Shown here: positions 8,590-17,576 of the stretch, piece after piece
Position numbering within the stretch: position 1 is the stretch's first letter
Layout: every line of letters begins with the position of its first letter
Assembly (NCBI RefSeq): GCF_040947875.1
Contig: NZ_JBFRXN010000003.1
Coordinates: forward strand, 1,054,001-1,118,000
Direction: 5' to 3'
DNA: 64,000 bases
From: Pseudomonas sp. MYb118
Lineage (GTDB): Bacteria > Pseudomonadota > Gammaproteobacteria > Pseudomonadales > Pseudomonadaceae
Program-made: the position numbers and the translations under genes
Notes under the pieces: model-generated
The model's input: the letters and a program-made list of their open reading frames with translations, nothing else
Database searches by the model: none
What the model was told of the DNA's origin: nothing

Positions 8590-9276
8590 TCATTGACCGC
8601 TGAGTGCCTCGGCCATCTGGCCGTACAAAGGCATCGTCAGCACGTTCTGATCGACTTTGACGCTCAGCGGCTTCGGCGATTTGCCCAACTGAGACAATGG
8701 CGTCACGCTGTAGCCAGCCTGGATATTGGCCGCGCCATCGGTCCTGGCATGGCCGATGATCCACACGTAGGGCGTCGGTGCTGGCAGAAGACCCATGCCG
8801 GCGGGCACCGCTCCGGTCCACCCCGGCGGCGTCACCAGGAACCGCCCGGAAGGGCTGTCGGTGGTGCGCCAGCCCGGCGAAGCGAAGAGGTCGCTCCACA
8901 TATCGAGCATCGGCAGCAGGTAGACACGCCCGTCGGAACTGGGTGCCGCGACCACCAGCGGCTCCTTGGTCAAGTCCAGCCAGGCGATCGAATACAACGT
9001 GTCGAGGTGCGAACGCGCCCCACCCTTGAAATCGGTCGATGGATAATCCGGCATGCGGACAAAGGTGTTCATCGGCCCATTGGCCGCATCAGTACTGGCA
9101 AATTCTTCCCGGGTGACATCCCCGCTCAGCAACGGGTAGGCATGTCTGTGAGCATCCACGTTTGTTTCACGGACGTATTCGGAGCTGGGACTGGATTGCG
9201 CATGACTGTTCAGCGGAAAAGCGAGGGAAGCAGCGACGGTTACAACAACGGCTGTCAATGTCTGAAATATCAGCAT
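8590..9276 (-). CDS. DUF1254 domain protein lacking the DUF1214 half
   Basis: 228 residues. Signal peptide MLIFQTLTAVVVTVAASLAF...SHAQ is followed by a DUF1254 domain with recognisable family blocks: LDTLYSIAWLDLTKEPLVV, YLLPMLDMWSDLFASPGWRT, FLVTPPGWTG and TPYVWIIGHARTDG. Typical DUF1254 proteins are 420-490 residues and continue into a DUF1214 domain. Here the protein stops soon after DUF1254 (ends QMAEALSGQ), so it is either a natural single-domain form or a C-terminal truncation. No DUF1214 remnant is visible downstream. The ribosome site at the chosen ATG is weak. Confidence 0.72.
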   Translation of the reverse strand: MLIFQTLTAVVVTVAASLAFPLNSHAQSSPSSEYVRETNVDAHRHAYPLLSGDVTREEFASTDAANGPMNTFVRMPDYPSTDFKGGARSHLDTLYSIAWLDLTKEPLVVAAPSSDGRVYLLPMLDMWSDLFASPGWRTTDSPSGRFLVTPPGWTGAVPAGMGLLPAPTPYVWIIGHARTDGAANIQAGYSVTPLSQLGKSPKPLSVKVDQNVLTMPLYGQMAEALSGQ

Positions 9277-9487
9277 GTTGGCGATCGTCCGTGCGTAGGG
9301 GACCTCGGCCGGTGTCGGCAGAGATAAGGCAACTCTAGACGAACATTTGCGCGGAACTGGCCGGTCGGACAATCGGTTGTTCGAAGTGTTAACTTGGTAA
9401 AACAACACTGGAGCTTGCTACCGAAGCGCTGGATAATGGCCATCTGCCGCTATCCAGTGCCATTTCCTGATAAGGACATCCCGTTTC

Positions 9488-10747
9488 ATGAATTTGCCGT
9501 CCCCTGCTCTGCTCCTTGCTGCTGCCCTGTTCATGCCCTCCACCGCCCACGCCAACGACGCCGCCCTGACCGACTCGCTCAAGGCCTTCACCCGTTGCGA
9601 CGCCAGTTTCTTCACCAGCCTCAATGCCCATCGCGAGGCCTGGCAGGCGCTCGCGCCGCTCAAGCAGGAAAAGGACGCCGCGTGGATGACCGTGAAGAAC
9701 CGCGGCGCCAGCCCGGATAACTCGGTGGCCCTGCGTGGCACACCAACGGTGGCCGGCATGAAGCTGCTGTCTTATGTCGATGAAAGCAGCGACCTGGGCC
9801 AGCTCGGCCAGTATTACTACTGGGGTTTCATCGTTGAAGGCGGCGTGGACGACGTGGCGAAAAAACTCGCACCGTTGCTGGAGCAACCCGGCCAGTTGAA
9901 CGACCTGGGTGGCAACTATGTGCGCAGCGAACTGAAAGTCGGTGATCAATGGCAGCTGATCAAGCCGCAGCCAGGCACCGCCCCCGGCAAACGCGTGGAA
10001 CGCGTGCTGCTGGTCGAACCGGAAGGCAAGACCGGCACCCGGTCGCGGGTCAACTGCTCGCTGCAAGGCGCCGTTGACGGGCCGATGCTCGCCCGATTGC
10101 GCCCGGACATCGCACCGAGCGATTACCCGGCCACTCATCCGGACACTGGCATTGACACCGTGGCCGTGCCGCAAGCAGTGCTCCAGCGTCTCGACTCGCC
10201 GCTGCTGAAACCGAAGTTCAAGACCCTGAAAGTGACCTTCGCCACCCGCACTGGCAACCCGATCAAGGACCGCCCGGTGACCGTCGAGTACACCGCGGAC
10301 GGCGACCTGCTGAAGAAGAACGAGATCTACAGCGATACCTTCCACGTCGAGCGCCTGACCCAGGCCGGCTGGATCCAGTTGAAGTCGAAAATGAACGGCA
10401 TCGGCGACGGTCGCGTGCTGCTGACTCGCGAACTGGAGGTGAAAGTCCCCGGCAGCTGGACGCCGGGCCAGGTCCTGAGCACCCGATCGGTCATGGAAGA
10501 GGTGCCGGCCAAGTCCACCGACAAACCGATGAAACTGGAGGCTACCTGCACCGTCGGCAAGCGCTTCCCGGCAAGCCAGGTGTTCGCCTCGCTTGCGGGC
10601 GACGCCATCGCGCTGGACTGCGACCAGGGCACCAGCAAAAACGCCAGCGCATTTATCGAGGATCTGGGTGTCGTACTGACGCTGGAGTCGACGTCGCAAT
10701 CGTCGAAAAGCGTTTACACGTTTACAGACGTGGCGGTCGTACGTTAG
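9488..10747 (+). CDS. secreted protein of unknown function
   Basis: 419 residues. Signal peptide MNLPSPALLLAAALFMPSTAHA is followed by a long soluble region with no membrane segment. The only cysteines are one near the start (FTRCDASFF), one in VNCSLQG and two in the last 100 residues (EATCTVGKRF, ALDCDQG), consistent with disulphides in the periplasm. I do not recognise a domain. It lies immediately upstream of the hscC-like chaperone gene (105-bp gap) on the same strand. Normal codon use for the window suggests a resident gene. Confidence 0.65.
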   Translation: MNLPSPALLLAAALFMPSTAHANDAALTDSLKAFTRCDASFFTSLNAHREAWQALAPLKQEKDAAWMTVKNRGASPDNSVALRGTPTVAGMKLLSYVDESSDLGQLGQYYYWGFIVEGGVDDVAKKLAPLLEQPGQLNDLGGNYVRSELKVGDQWQLIKPQPGTAPGKRVERVLLVEPEGKTGTRSRVNCSLQGAVDGPMLARLRPDIAPSDYPATHPDTGIDTVAVPQAVLQRLDSPLLKPKFKTLKVTFATRTGNPIKDRPVTVEYTADGDLLKKNEIYSDTFHVERLTQAGWIQLKSKMNGIGDGRVLLTRELEVKVPGSWTPGQVLSTRSVMEEVPAKSTDKPMKLEATCTVGKRFPASQVFASLAGDAIALDCDQGTSKNASAFIEDLGVVLTLESTSQSSKSVYTFTDVAVVR

Positions 10748-10852
10748 TTAAAGCCGCTACCCAGATGGCCGATAACTCAGGCCTTGGGTCTGCGTACCAC
10801 CGGTACACATGATTGAACAGCGAGCCGGGCACCCTTGCCGCCCGGCCGCGAC

Positions 10853-12562
10853 ATGGAAGGAACAGTGACTGTGATCATCGGTATCGACCTGGGCACCACC
10901 AACAGCCTCGTGGCGGCCTGGGATGGCGAGCAAGCCCGTATCATCCCGAACGCCCTGGGCAACCTCCTCACGCCGAGCGCCGTGGGCCTGGACGACCAGG
11001 GCCAACTGGTGGTCGGTGACATCGCCCGCGAACGGCTGCACACCCACCCGCAGCTCACCGCCGCGCTGTTCAAGCGCTACATGGGCAGTGCCCGTGAAAC
11101 CCGGCTCGGCGGGCGCGCCTACCGCGCCGAAGAACTCTCGGCCATGCTCTTGCGCAGCCTCAAGGAAGACGCCGAGCGGGCCCTGGGCGTGCCGGTCAAC
11201 GAAGCGGTGATCAGCGTGCCGGCGTACTTCAGCGATGCCCAGCGCAAGGCCACACGCGTCGCTGGCGAGCTGGCCGGGCTGAAGATCGAAAAGCTGATCA
11301 ACGAACCCACCGCCGCCGCCCTCGCCTATGGCCTGGAGCAGCGTGACGAAGCGACCTTCCTGGTGTTCGACCTCGGCGGTGGCACCTTCGACGTGTCGAT
11401 CCTGGAGCTGTTCGAAGGCGTGATGGAAGTGCGCGCCAGCGCCGGCGACAACTTCCTCGGTGGTGAAGACTTCGACGACCTGCTGGTGCAGCACTTCATC
11501 GCGAAAATCGGCGCGGCCGACCTGCCCGACACGACCCTGCCTGCCATTGCACAGCGCCTGCGGCGTGAAGCGCAGCAGGTTCGCCATGCGCTGGGCCAGG
11601 CGCAGGCAACGCGCTTTACCCTGCGCGAGCAGTCCCGTGAATGGAGCATCGAACTGACCCAGGCAGAGCTGGCCGACATCGTCCGCCCACTGCTGGACCG
11701 CTTGCGCGCGCCCATCGAACGGGCATTGCGCGACGCCCGGATCAAGGTCGCCGACCTCGACGAAATCCTCCTGGTGGGCGGTACCACGCGCATGCCGCTG
11801 GTGCGCAAACTGGTGGCCACGCTGTTCGGGCGCATCCCGGCGATGCAGCTCAACCCGGACGAAGTGGTCGCCCAGGGTGCCGCCATTCAGGCCGCGCTCC
11901 AGGCCCGCCATGAATCGCTGGAAGAAGTGGTACTGACCGATGTCTGTCCTTATACCCTGGGGATCGAGACCTCGATGAAACAGGGCAGCGGCTTTCAGAA
12001 CGGACATTACCTGCCGATCATCGAGCGCAACACCGTGGTGCCGGTGAGCCGCTCGCGCACCGTGTACACCTTGAGCGACAACCAGAAAGTGGTCAGCCTG
12101 GCCATCTACCAGGGCGAAAGCCGCATGGTCAGCCACAACATTTTCCTCGGCGAGCTGGAAATCCCGGTGCCGCCGCGCAAGGCCGGTGAAGTCGCCCTGG
12201 ACGTGCGCTTCACCTACGACAACAACGGCTTGCTCGAAGCCCAGGTGCACCTGCCCATCAACGGCGAAACCCGCCGGCTGGTGATCGAGAACAATCCTGG
12301 GGTACTGGCGCCGGAAGAAATCGCCCAGCGCCTGTCCGCCCTTGAAGCGCTGAAAGTGCACCCGCGCGATCAACAGGTGAACACCCTGCTGCTGGCCCGC
12401 CTCGACCGCCTGTACCAGGAAAGCCTGGGCGATGGTCGCGAACACATCGCGCACCTGGCGAACTACTTCCAGCAGATGCTCGACACCCAGGACGAACGCC
12501 AGATCCGCGAAGCCCGCAGCGACATCAGCCAGCGCCTGGCGCATTTCGAGCGGGAGGTCTGA
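10853..12562 (+). CDS. hscC: HscC-type Hsp70 family chaperone
   Basis: 569 residues, shorter than DnaK (about 638) and matching HscC, which has a reduced C-terminal lid. The ATPase domain shows GIDLGTTNSLVA (phosphate 1), INEPTAAALAYG, FDLGGGTFDVSIL (phosphate 2) and EILLVGGTTRMPLV. The substrate-binding beta domain follows (CPYTLGIETS, then RNTVVPVSRSR). A short helical end remains. The start could also be GTG codons at 10866 or 10872, close before IIGIDLG. It is followed 6 nt later by a J-like membrane protein, as in the hscC-hscD/djlC pairing known in enterobacteria. Confidence 0.85.
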   Translation: MEGTVTVIIGIDLGTTNSLVAAWDGEQARIIPNALGNLLTPSAVGLDDQGQLVVGDIARERLHTHPQLTAALFKRYMGSARETRLGGRAYRAEELSAMLLRSLKEDAERALGVPVNEAVISVPAYFSDAQRKATRVAGELAGLKIEKLINEPTAAALAYGLEQRDEATFLVFDLGGGTFDVSILELFEGVMEVRASAGDNFLGGEDFDDLLVQHFIAKIGAADLPDTTLPAIAQRLRREAQQVRHALGQAQATRFTLREQSREWSIELTQAELADIVRPLLDRLRAPIERALRDARIKVADLDEILLVGGTTRMPLVRKLVATLFGRIPAMQLNPDEVVAQGAAIQAALQARHESLEEVVLTDVCPYTLGIETSMKQGSGFQNGHYLPIIERNTVVPVSRSRTVYTLSDNQKVVSLAIYQGESRMVSHNIFLGELEIPVPPRKAGEVALDVRFTYDNNGLLEAQVHLPINGETRRLVIENNPGVLAPEEIAQRLSALEALKVHPRDQQVNTLLLARLDRLYQESLGDGREHIAHLANYFQQMLDTQDERQIREARSDISQRLAHFEREV

Positions 12563-12568
12563 GCCGTC

Positions 12569-13930
12569 ATGAACCATTGGCAACTGCTCGACCTCACCCC
12601 GGATGCGGACGAACGCAGCATCAAGCGCGCCTATGCGCGGCTGCTCAAGAGCTGTCGGCCGGGCGATGACCCCGAGGCGTTCCAGCGCCTGCGTGAAGCC
12701 TATGAAGGGGCGCTGGCCGAGGCGCGCTGGCGTGACGAGGCCGACGACGATATCGTGCTGGCAGCGCCGGCGGCGCCCGTTGCCGAGCACGCGACACAGC
12801 CGATTGCCCTTGAGCCGGTCGACCAGGCGATTACCGTCAACCCGCCCGAACCCTCCCCGGAGCAGATGCAGCAATGGCTCGCCGAAGGCAAGGAGCGTCA
12901 GGTGGTGGAGGCGCTGCGCCATTGGCTGACCAGTGAGTGGCTGCTGCCCTTCGAGCGCCGCCAGCAGTTCGATCAATGGGTGCTGGATTGGCTCGAAGAC
13001 GCACCCGACTGGTCGCCCGGCTTTTTCGAAGGTGCGTGCCAGGCCATGGGCTGGGATGAAACCCAAGGCGATCTGCCCTGCGAGTACTGGCGCTGGGACC
13101 GCCTGATCCGGCGCTGCGAAATGCAAGCGATGGCCGAAACCCTGCGCGCTGACCTTGCCCGATTCGATGCCGACAAACTCCATGGGCAGGCAGCAGCGCT
13201 GCTGCTCAAGCCCATGAGCGACGAGCAGCGTCGGGGCATCGCCGATTACTTCACCGCGACCGACTGGCAGCGCTTTTCCCAACTGGCCGAAAGCATCGAA
13301 TACCAGTTCCCCGAGTTGCCCGAACGCCTGGGCCTGCAACCGCTGGACAACTGGCGCGACTGGTTGCCCGCCACCAGCTATAGCGGTTCAACGCTTTTCC
13401 TGTGGTTGAGCCTGTCGGTGCTGCTCATCGTGTCGATATTTGCCGGTGGGAAAAAATCCAGCGTCATGGGTACCCTGCTGTTGATGCCATTGCTGGTTCC
13501 GATGTTCATGTGGCTGGGTACCAAGGTCTATCAGGTCTGGCACACCGGCGCTGTGTTCGCCGGGCATCTGGATGTACGGCTCAGCCGATGGCTGTTGCCA
13601 CCCAGCCTGTACCGACAAGGCGCCGGCCTGCTGGTCTTGCGCTACGTGGTCCCCTGCACCGCGCCCGCCGCACTGGCCTACGTCTGGTCCGAGCCGGTGC
13701 CATGGCTGCAGTGCGTCAGCCCGGTGCTGGTGTTCCTCGGCACGCTGTACTTCACCAACGCCGCGCTGAGCGGCGGCAAACTGTCGATGTGGGCCCGTGG
13801 GGTGCGGGCGATCAAGCTGAAGGTCGGGCGCCTGCCTTGGCATTTCCTCAAACGCGAGGGCATCCTGATCCTGATCGCCGTGGCAGTGATGGCGGCGTGG
13901 GTGTATTCGAAGATGAAGGTGGTGGTCTAG
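12569..13930 (+). CDS. J-domain-like membrane protein, HscC partner
   Basis: 453 residues. The N-terminal 60 residues are J-domain-like (HWQLLDLTPDADERSIKRAY, then EAFQRLREAYEGAL). The canonical HPD tripeptide position reads RPG within KSCRPGDDPEAF. A soluble middle region follows, then four or five hydrophobic segments in the last 180 residues (FLWLSLSVLLIVSIF, LLLMPLLVPMFMWLG, LLVLRYVVPCTAPAAL, VLVFLGTLYFTNAAL, ILIAVAVMAAWVY). The architecture matches the DjlB/DjlC-type tail-anchored co-chaperones paired with HscC. The 6-nt gap from hscC indicates one operon. Confidence 0.75.
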   Translation: MNHWQLLDLTPDADERSIKRAYARLLKSCRPGDDPEAFQRLREAYEGALAEARWRDEADDDIVLAAPAAPVAEHATQPIALEPVDQAITVNPPEPSPEQMQQWLAEGKERQVVEALRHWLTSEWLLPFERRQQFDQWVLDWLEDAPDWSPGFFEGACQAMGWDETQGDLPCEYWRWDRLIRRCEMQAMAETLRADLARFDADKLHGQAAALLLKPMSDEQRRGIADYFTATDWQRFSQLAESIEYQFPELPERLGLQPLDNWRDWLPATSYSGSTLFLWLSLSVLLIVSIFAGGKKSSVMGTLLLMPLLVPMFMWLGTKVYQVWHTGAVFAGHLDVRLSRWLLPPSLYRQGAGLLVLRYVVPCTAPAALAYVWSEPVPWLQCVSPVLVFLGTLYFTNAALSGGKLSMWARGVRAIKLKVGRLPWHFLKREGILILIAVAVMAAWVYSKMKVVV

Positions 13931-13942
13931 CTCTACGCTGCA

Positions 13943-14596
13943 TCACAGCGCGGGGCGTTGCAGCCTCACCCACTCCTGGACGGAGGGCCGTTGCCATTGC
14001 CGCTCGGCATAGGCCACCAGCGCCGGCGGCACCGGGTCACCGTTGAGGATCAGGCGGTTCAGCATGACCGCCAGATCGACATCGGCAATCGACCATTGGC
14101 CGAACAGGTACTCGCGACCGTCCGCCAGCAGCGCCTGGGCGGCGGCGAGCAATTTGCCCACGGCCACCTCGGCGTCGGGCGACAACGGGCCGTACTTCTG
14201 CCCGTAGAACACCACCAGGGTCGAGCGTTCCTGGCGAATCGGCAGCAGGTCGCTACGCAGCCAGGCCTGCACTTGCCGGGCCTTGGCGCGCTGTTTGATG
14301 TCGCGGGGGTAAACCGGCACCTGCGGGTAAAGCTCTTCCAGGTATTCGGTGATGGCCGAGGACTCCGACAAGGCGAAATCGCCCTGCACAAGGGTGGGCA
14401 CACGCTGGGTCAGCGACAGGCTGGCGTAGTCCGCCGCCAGGTTCTGCGAGGCATCGAGGTCCAGTGTGCTGATCTGGAAGTCGATACCCTTCTCGCGCAA
14501 CACCACGAACGCCGACATGGCATAGGGGCTGGTGAATTGGGCGTCGACGTACAGGCGCAGGGGGGAATGGGTCACGGCGATCATCTCCATATGCAT
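13943..14596 (-). CDS. yfcF: glutathione S-transferase family protein (YfcF-like)
   Basis: 217 residues. An N-terminal thioredoxin-like GST domain (RLYVDAQFTSPYAMSAF, QRVPTLVQGDFALSESSAI) carries the cis-Pro VP and the ES glutathione-contact motif. An all-helical C-terminal domain follows (GQWSIADVDLAVMLNRLI). Sequence and length agree with YfcF, which has GSH transferase and peroxidase activity. Several ATGs cluster at the start (14596, 14590, 14584), and the true one is uncertain. It is convergent with the J-protein gene. Confidence 0.8.
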   Translation of the reverse strand: MHMEMIAVTHSPLRLYVDAQFTSPYAMSAFVVLREKGIDFQISTLDLDASQNLAADYASLSLTQRVPTLVQGDFALSESSAITEYLEELYPQVPVYPRDIKQRAKARQVQAWLRSDLLPIRQERSTLVVFYGQKYGPLSPDAEVAVGKLLAAAQALLADGREYLFGQWSIADVDLAVMLNRLILNGDPVPPALVAYAERQWQRPSVQEWVRLQRPAL

Positions 14597-14755
14597 GAAG
14601 GCTTTACGCTACGAGATCCGCGGCGATAAATGAAATGGATGATTTTCATGGGCGTATTCCCCGGCGGAATACTGTGTACATGAGATGTCTCGCCGGGAAA
14701 ATTCCCTGTCGATTTTCCGGTGGAGCCCGACACCGGCACGCCTTATGCTCAGCCC

Positions 14756-15838
14756 ATGAACCTACAAAACGCACTGCTTCCACCCCACGCCGAGATGGTT
14801 CGCGCCATGCTCGAGCGCGACACCACCTACGAGGGGGTGTTCTTCACGGCGGTCAAGACCACCGGGATCTTCTGTCGCCCCAGTTGCACGGCGCGCAAAC
14901 CCAAGCCGGAAAACGTCGAGTTCTTCGCCCATGCCGACGATTGCCTGTCCGCCGGTTACCGCGCCTGCCTGCGCTGCAAACCGCTGGACGCCGCGGCTAT
15001 CGCCCCGGACTGGGTGCAGAAGCTGCTCAAGGCCGTGGACGCCGATCCCGAACTGCGCTGGACCGATGCCCATCTGCTGGCCGAGGGCATCGAGCCGTTG
15101 AAGCTGCGGCGCTGGTTCAAGCAGCATTTCGGCATGACCTTCCACGCATGGCTGCGCACCCGGCGCCTGGGCATGGCACTGGGCGGGATCAAGCAAGGTG
15201 ACTCAATTGACGGCGTCGCGTTCGATTCCGGCTACGAGTCGTTGAGCGGCTTTCGCGAGGCCTTCCAGAAATCCTTCCACATCACCCCTGGCCGCGCCGC
15301 CAACAGCGAACCCCTGCTGTTCACCCGCCTGACCACGCCACTGGGGCCGATGATCGCCATGGCCGAACGACGCGGGCTGGTGTTGCTGGAGTTTCTCGAC
15401 CGGCCGGCGCTGACCGGCGAAGTCGAAGCGTTGCAAAACCGTTTTGGTTATGCGGTGGCCCCCGGGCACAACGCACACCTGCAACAGATCGAGGATGAAC
15501 TGGCGCGCTATTTTGCCGGCCAACTGAGCGAATTCACCGTGGCGCTGCACATGCCCGGCAGCGAGTTCTCCCGGCAGGTGTGGGCCGAGCTCGGCAAGAT
15601 CCCCTACGGCCAGACCAGCACCTACGGCACCATCGCAGCGAAGCTGGGCAAACCGGGGGCCAGCCGCGCCGTGGGCCTGGCCAATGGGCACAACCGCATT
15701 TCCATTGTCGTGCCCTGCCATCGGGTGATTGGCGCCGATGGTTCGCTGACCGGCTATGGTGGCGGGCAGCCGCGCAAGGCATTTCTGTTGCGCCTGGAAA
15801 ACGCCGCCGTGCAAGTCACCCGGCAACTGGCGTTTTAA
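14756..15838 (+). CDS. ada: Ada: methylated-DNA-protein cysteine methyltransferase / AraC-type regulator
   Basis: 360 residues. The N-terminal Ada zinc domain has the four Cys ligands C40, C44, C71 and C74 (FCRPSC...CLRC). An AraC-type helix-turn-helix follows (about 85-185; GVAFDSGYESLSGFREAFQK). The C-terminal O6-methylguanine methyltransferase domain has the active-site motif VPCHRVIG and the RAVGLANGHN helix. Ada repairs alkylated bases and phosphotriesters and, once methylated on its N-terminal Cys, activates the adaptive response genes. The alkA-type glycosylase starts about 20 nt downstream, so the two form an alkylation-repair operon. Confidence 0.95.
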   Translation: MNLQNALLPPHAEMVRAMLERDTTYEGVFFTAVKTTGIFCRPSCTARKPKPENVEFFAHADDCLSAGYRACLRCKPLDAAAIAPDWVQKLLKAVDADPELRWTDAHLLAEGIEPLKLRRWFKQHFGMTFHAWLRTRRLGMALGGIKQGDSIDGVAFDSGYESLSGFREAFQKSFHITPGRAANSEPLLFTRLTTPLGPMIAMAERRGLVLLEFLDRPALTGEVEALQNRFGYAVAPGHNAHLQQIEDELARYFAGQLSEFTVALHMPGSEFSRQVWAELGKIPYGQTSTYGTIAAKLGKPGASRAVGLANGHNRISIVVPCHRVIGADGSLTGYGGGQPRKAFLLRLENAAVQVTRQLAF

Positions 15839-15860
15839 TCGAACCGAAAGGAAATCACCC

Positions 15861-16487
15861 CTGAGCGCCCTAAACGATTCCTACCAGCCCGCCAGTGAAT
15901 TGCTGGCCAGCCTCGACGCCGACTGGGCGCGCCATGTTGCCGCCATCGGCCCCTGCCTGCATCAGCCGCACCCGGCGCGTGACCCGTATGAATCGCTGGT
16001 GCGGGCGATTGCCTACCAGCAACTGCACGCCAAGGCCGGGGATGCGATCATCGGGCGGCTGCGGGGGTTGTTTCCCGAGGAGACCTTTCCCAGGCCCGAG
16101 CAGATCCTGGCCAGCAGTTTCGATTCACTGCGCGGTTGCGGGTTTTCCGCGAGCAAGATCGCGACCATTCAGGGCATTGCCCAGGCGACGCTGGACGGGG
16201 TGGTGCCGGACTATGCGACGGCGTTGGCCATGGACGATGAAGCACTGATCGAACAGCTGGTCAGCCTGAAGGGTGTCGGGCGCTGGACCGTGGAAATGCT
16301 GCTGATCTACAGCCTGGAGCGCATGGATATTCTGCCGGCCGATGATTTTGGCGTGCGCGAGGGGTATCGGCGGCTGAAGGGGTTGCAGGTACAGCCGACG
16401 CGCCGGCAGATGATCGAGATCGGGTTGGCGTGGCGACCGTATCGGACGGTGGCGGCGTGGTATTTGTGGCGGGTGCCGGGCAAATAG
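15861..16487 (+). CDS. DNA-3-methyladenine glycosylase II (AlkA-like)
   Basis: About 208 residues of the HhH-GPD superfamily. AIAYQQLHAKAGDAIIGRL precedes the helix-hairpin-helix LVSLKGVGRWTVEMLLIYSL and the catalytic-Asp loop ILPADDFGVREGYRRL. It excises alkylated purines. No good ATG precedes the conserved sequence. AAAGGA at 15847-15852 sits 8 nt before an in-frame CTG at 15861, so a CTG start is proposed. The alternatives are an in-frame TTG at 15900 or translation coupled to ada. It lacks the N-terminal TBP-like domain of E. coli AlkA. Confidence 0.82.
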   Translation: MSALNDSYQPASELLASLDADWARHVAAIGPCLHQPHPARDPYESLVRAIAYQQLHAKAGDAIIGRLRGLFPEETFPRPEQILASSFDSLRGCGFSASKIATIQGIAQATLDGVVPDYATALAMDDEALIEQLVSLKGVGRWTVEMLLIYSLERMDILPADDFGVREGYRRLKGLQVQPTRRQMIEIGLAWRPYRTVAAWYLWRVPGK

Positions 16488-16499
16488 ACCGCGTTATTG

Positions 16500-16646
16500 T
16501 TCATCGCGGGCAAGCCCGCTCCTACAGGTACGCGGCGATCCCTGTAGGAGCGAGCTTGCTCGCGATGGTGGTTCAGGCACCGCGGGCATCCAGACAGCCC
16601 ACGTTATCGTTGACGACCATCGCGAGTAAACTCGCTCCTACAAGGG
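16500..16646. repeat. REP elements (three copies)
   Basis: REP cores are present near 16502-16526 (complement orientation, ATCGCGGGCAAGCCCGCTCC), 16541-16568 (forward) and 16618-16645 (complement, degenerate ATCGCGAGTAAACTCGC). They fill the gap between the alkA and mntP 3' ends, which are convergent. Confidence 0.85.
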
Positions 16647-16651
16647 GGCCA

Positions 16652-17221
16652 TCAAGCCGAAAGATGTTCGTACAGAATGGTCGCCCCGACAACGATCAAC
16701 ACCACCCCACCAACAATCTCCGCCCGCTTGCCAATCACATGGCCAATGACCCGGCCCAGCATCACGCCAATGGTCACCATGGTCATGGTCGCCAGACCAA
16801 TCAGGCCCGCCGCCAGCCAGATGTTGACGTTGACGAAGGCCAGGCCCACGCCCACTGCCAGGGCGTCGATGCTGGTGGCGAAACCGGTCACCGCCAGCAG
16901 CCAGAAACCGTGCTGTTTGGGTTTCTCCTCTTCCCCCTCCTCATCATCGGCCTTCATGCCGTTGTAGATCATGTGCAGACCCAGGAGCAGCAGCAAGGTG
17001 AAGGCGATCCAGTGGTCCCAACTGGAGACGAACTGCGAGGCGGCCTGGCCGATCAACCAACCGACAATCGGCGTAATGGCTTCGATCACGCCAAAGATCA
17101 CCCCAACGCGCAGGGCCTGGAGGAATTTCGGTTTGTGCAGACTGGAGCCCTTGCCGATGGAAGCCGCGAAGGCATCGGTGGACATGGCGAAGGCGAGGAA
17201 AACGAGAGAGGCTAGATTCAC
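16652..17221 (-). CDS. mntP: MntP manganese efflux pump
   Basis: 189 residues with six membrane helices and the MntP (DUF204) duplicated fold. [17 protein letters not shown] in helix 1 and [17 protein letters not shown] in helix 4 are the paired Asp-containing motifs that bind Mn2+. The central loop is rich in acidic residues (DDEEGEEE). The product exports Mn2+ across the inner membrane. A GTG start at 17221 aligns with the usual N-terminus ([19 protein letters not shown]). A longer frame to 17302 overlaps the manganese riboswitch and is not coding. Confidence 0.92.
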   Translation of the reverse strand: MNLASLVFLAFAMSTDAFAASIGKGSSLHKPKFLQALRVGVIFGVIEAITPIVGWLIGQAASQFVSSWDHWIAFTLLLLLGLHMIYNGMKADDEEGEEEKPKQHGFWLLAVTGFATSIDALAVGVGLAFVNVNIWLAAGLIGLATMTMVTIGVMLGRVIGHVIGKRAEIVGGVVLIVVGATILYEHLSA

Positions 17222-17239
17222 ACCGATCGATCCGGTCGG

Positions 17240-17400
17240 GCTTGAGTCCACGACACACCCGCGCGCCCGACTTCGGCACAGGTATGTCGATGGTCTCACC
17301 AACCAGAAGGTGCCCGTACCACGGCAGGTTGCCGAGAATGTTGATACGGGCGCTTGCGCAGACGCGCAAACAGGTTACTCCCCAAAGAGGTTCGGAAGCA
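17240..17400 (-). promoter_or_regulatory. yybP-ykoY manganese riboswitch upstream of mntP
   Basis: On the minus strand the leader contains the conserved yybP-ykoY blocks in order: TTTGGGGAGTAACC (complement of 17373-17389), TCAACATTCTCGG, and GGTTGGTGAGACCATCGAC (complement of about 17286-17304). This class binds Mn2+ and switches on mntP-type exporters. The last conserved element lies about 65 nt before the GTG start of mntP. Confidence 0.88.
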
Positions 17401-17431
17401 TAACCGAAGGTTTGTGAAAAATGCATGAAAG

Positions 17432-17513
17432 GCATCGCGAGCAGGCTCGCTCCCACATTGGATGTTCAGCGCTCACAAATCCCCTGTAGGAGCGAGCTTG
17501 CTCGCGATGAGGC
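17432..17513. repeat. REP pair (REPIN)
   Basis: One complement-orientation core (GCATCGCGAGCAGGCTCGCTCC, about 17433-17457) and one forward core (TGTAGGAGCGAGCTTGCTCG, about 17486-17512) form an inverted pair between the mntP leader and the divergent GFA gene. Confidence 0.88.
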
Positions 17514-17576
17514 CAGCAGCCCACCACAAACCTTCTAGGCTAAACCCACCACCCACTTACCCCATGGAGCACCCCC

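Noticed and set aside
10757..13339. An 860-codon open frame antisense to hscC and the J-protein gene
   Set aside because: It crosses two well-supported genes on the other strand and resembles no protein family.
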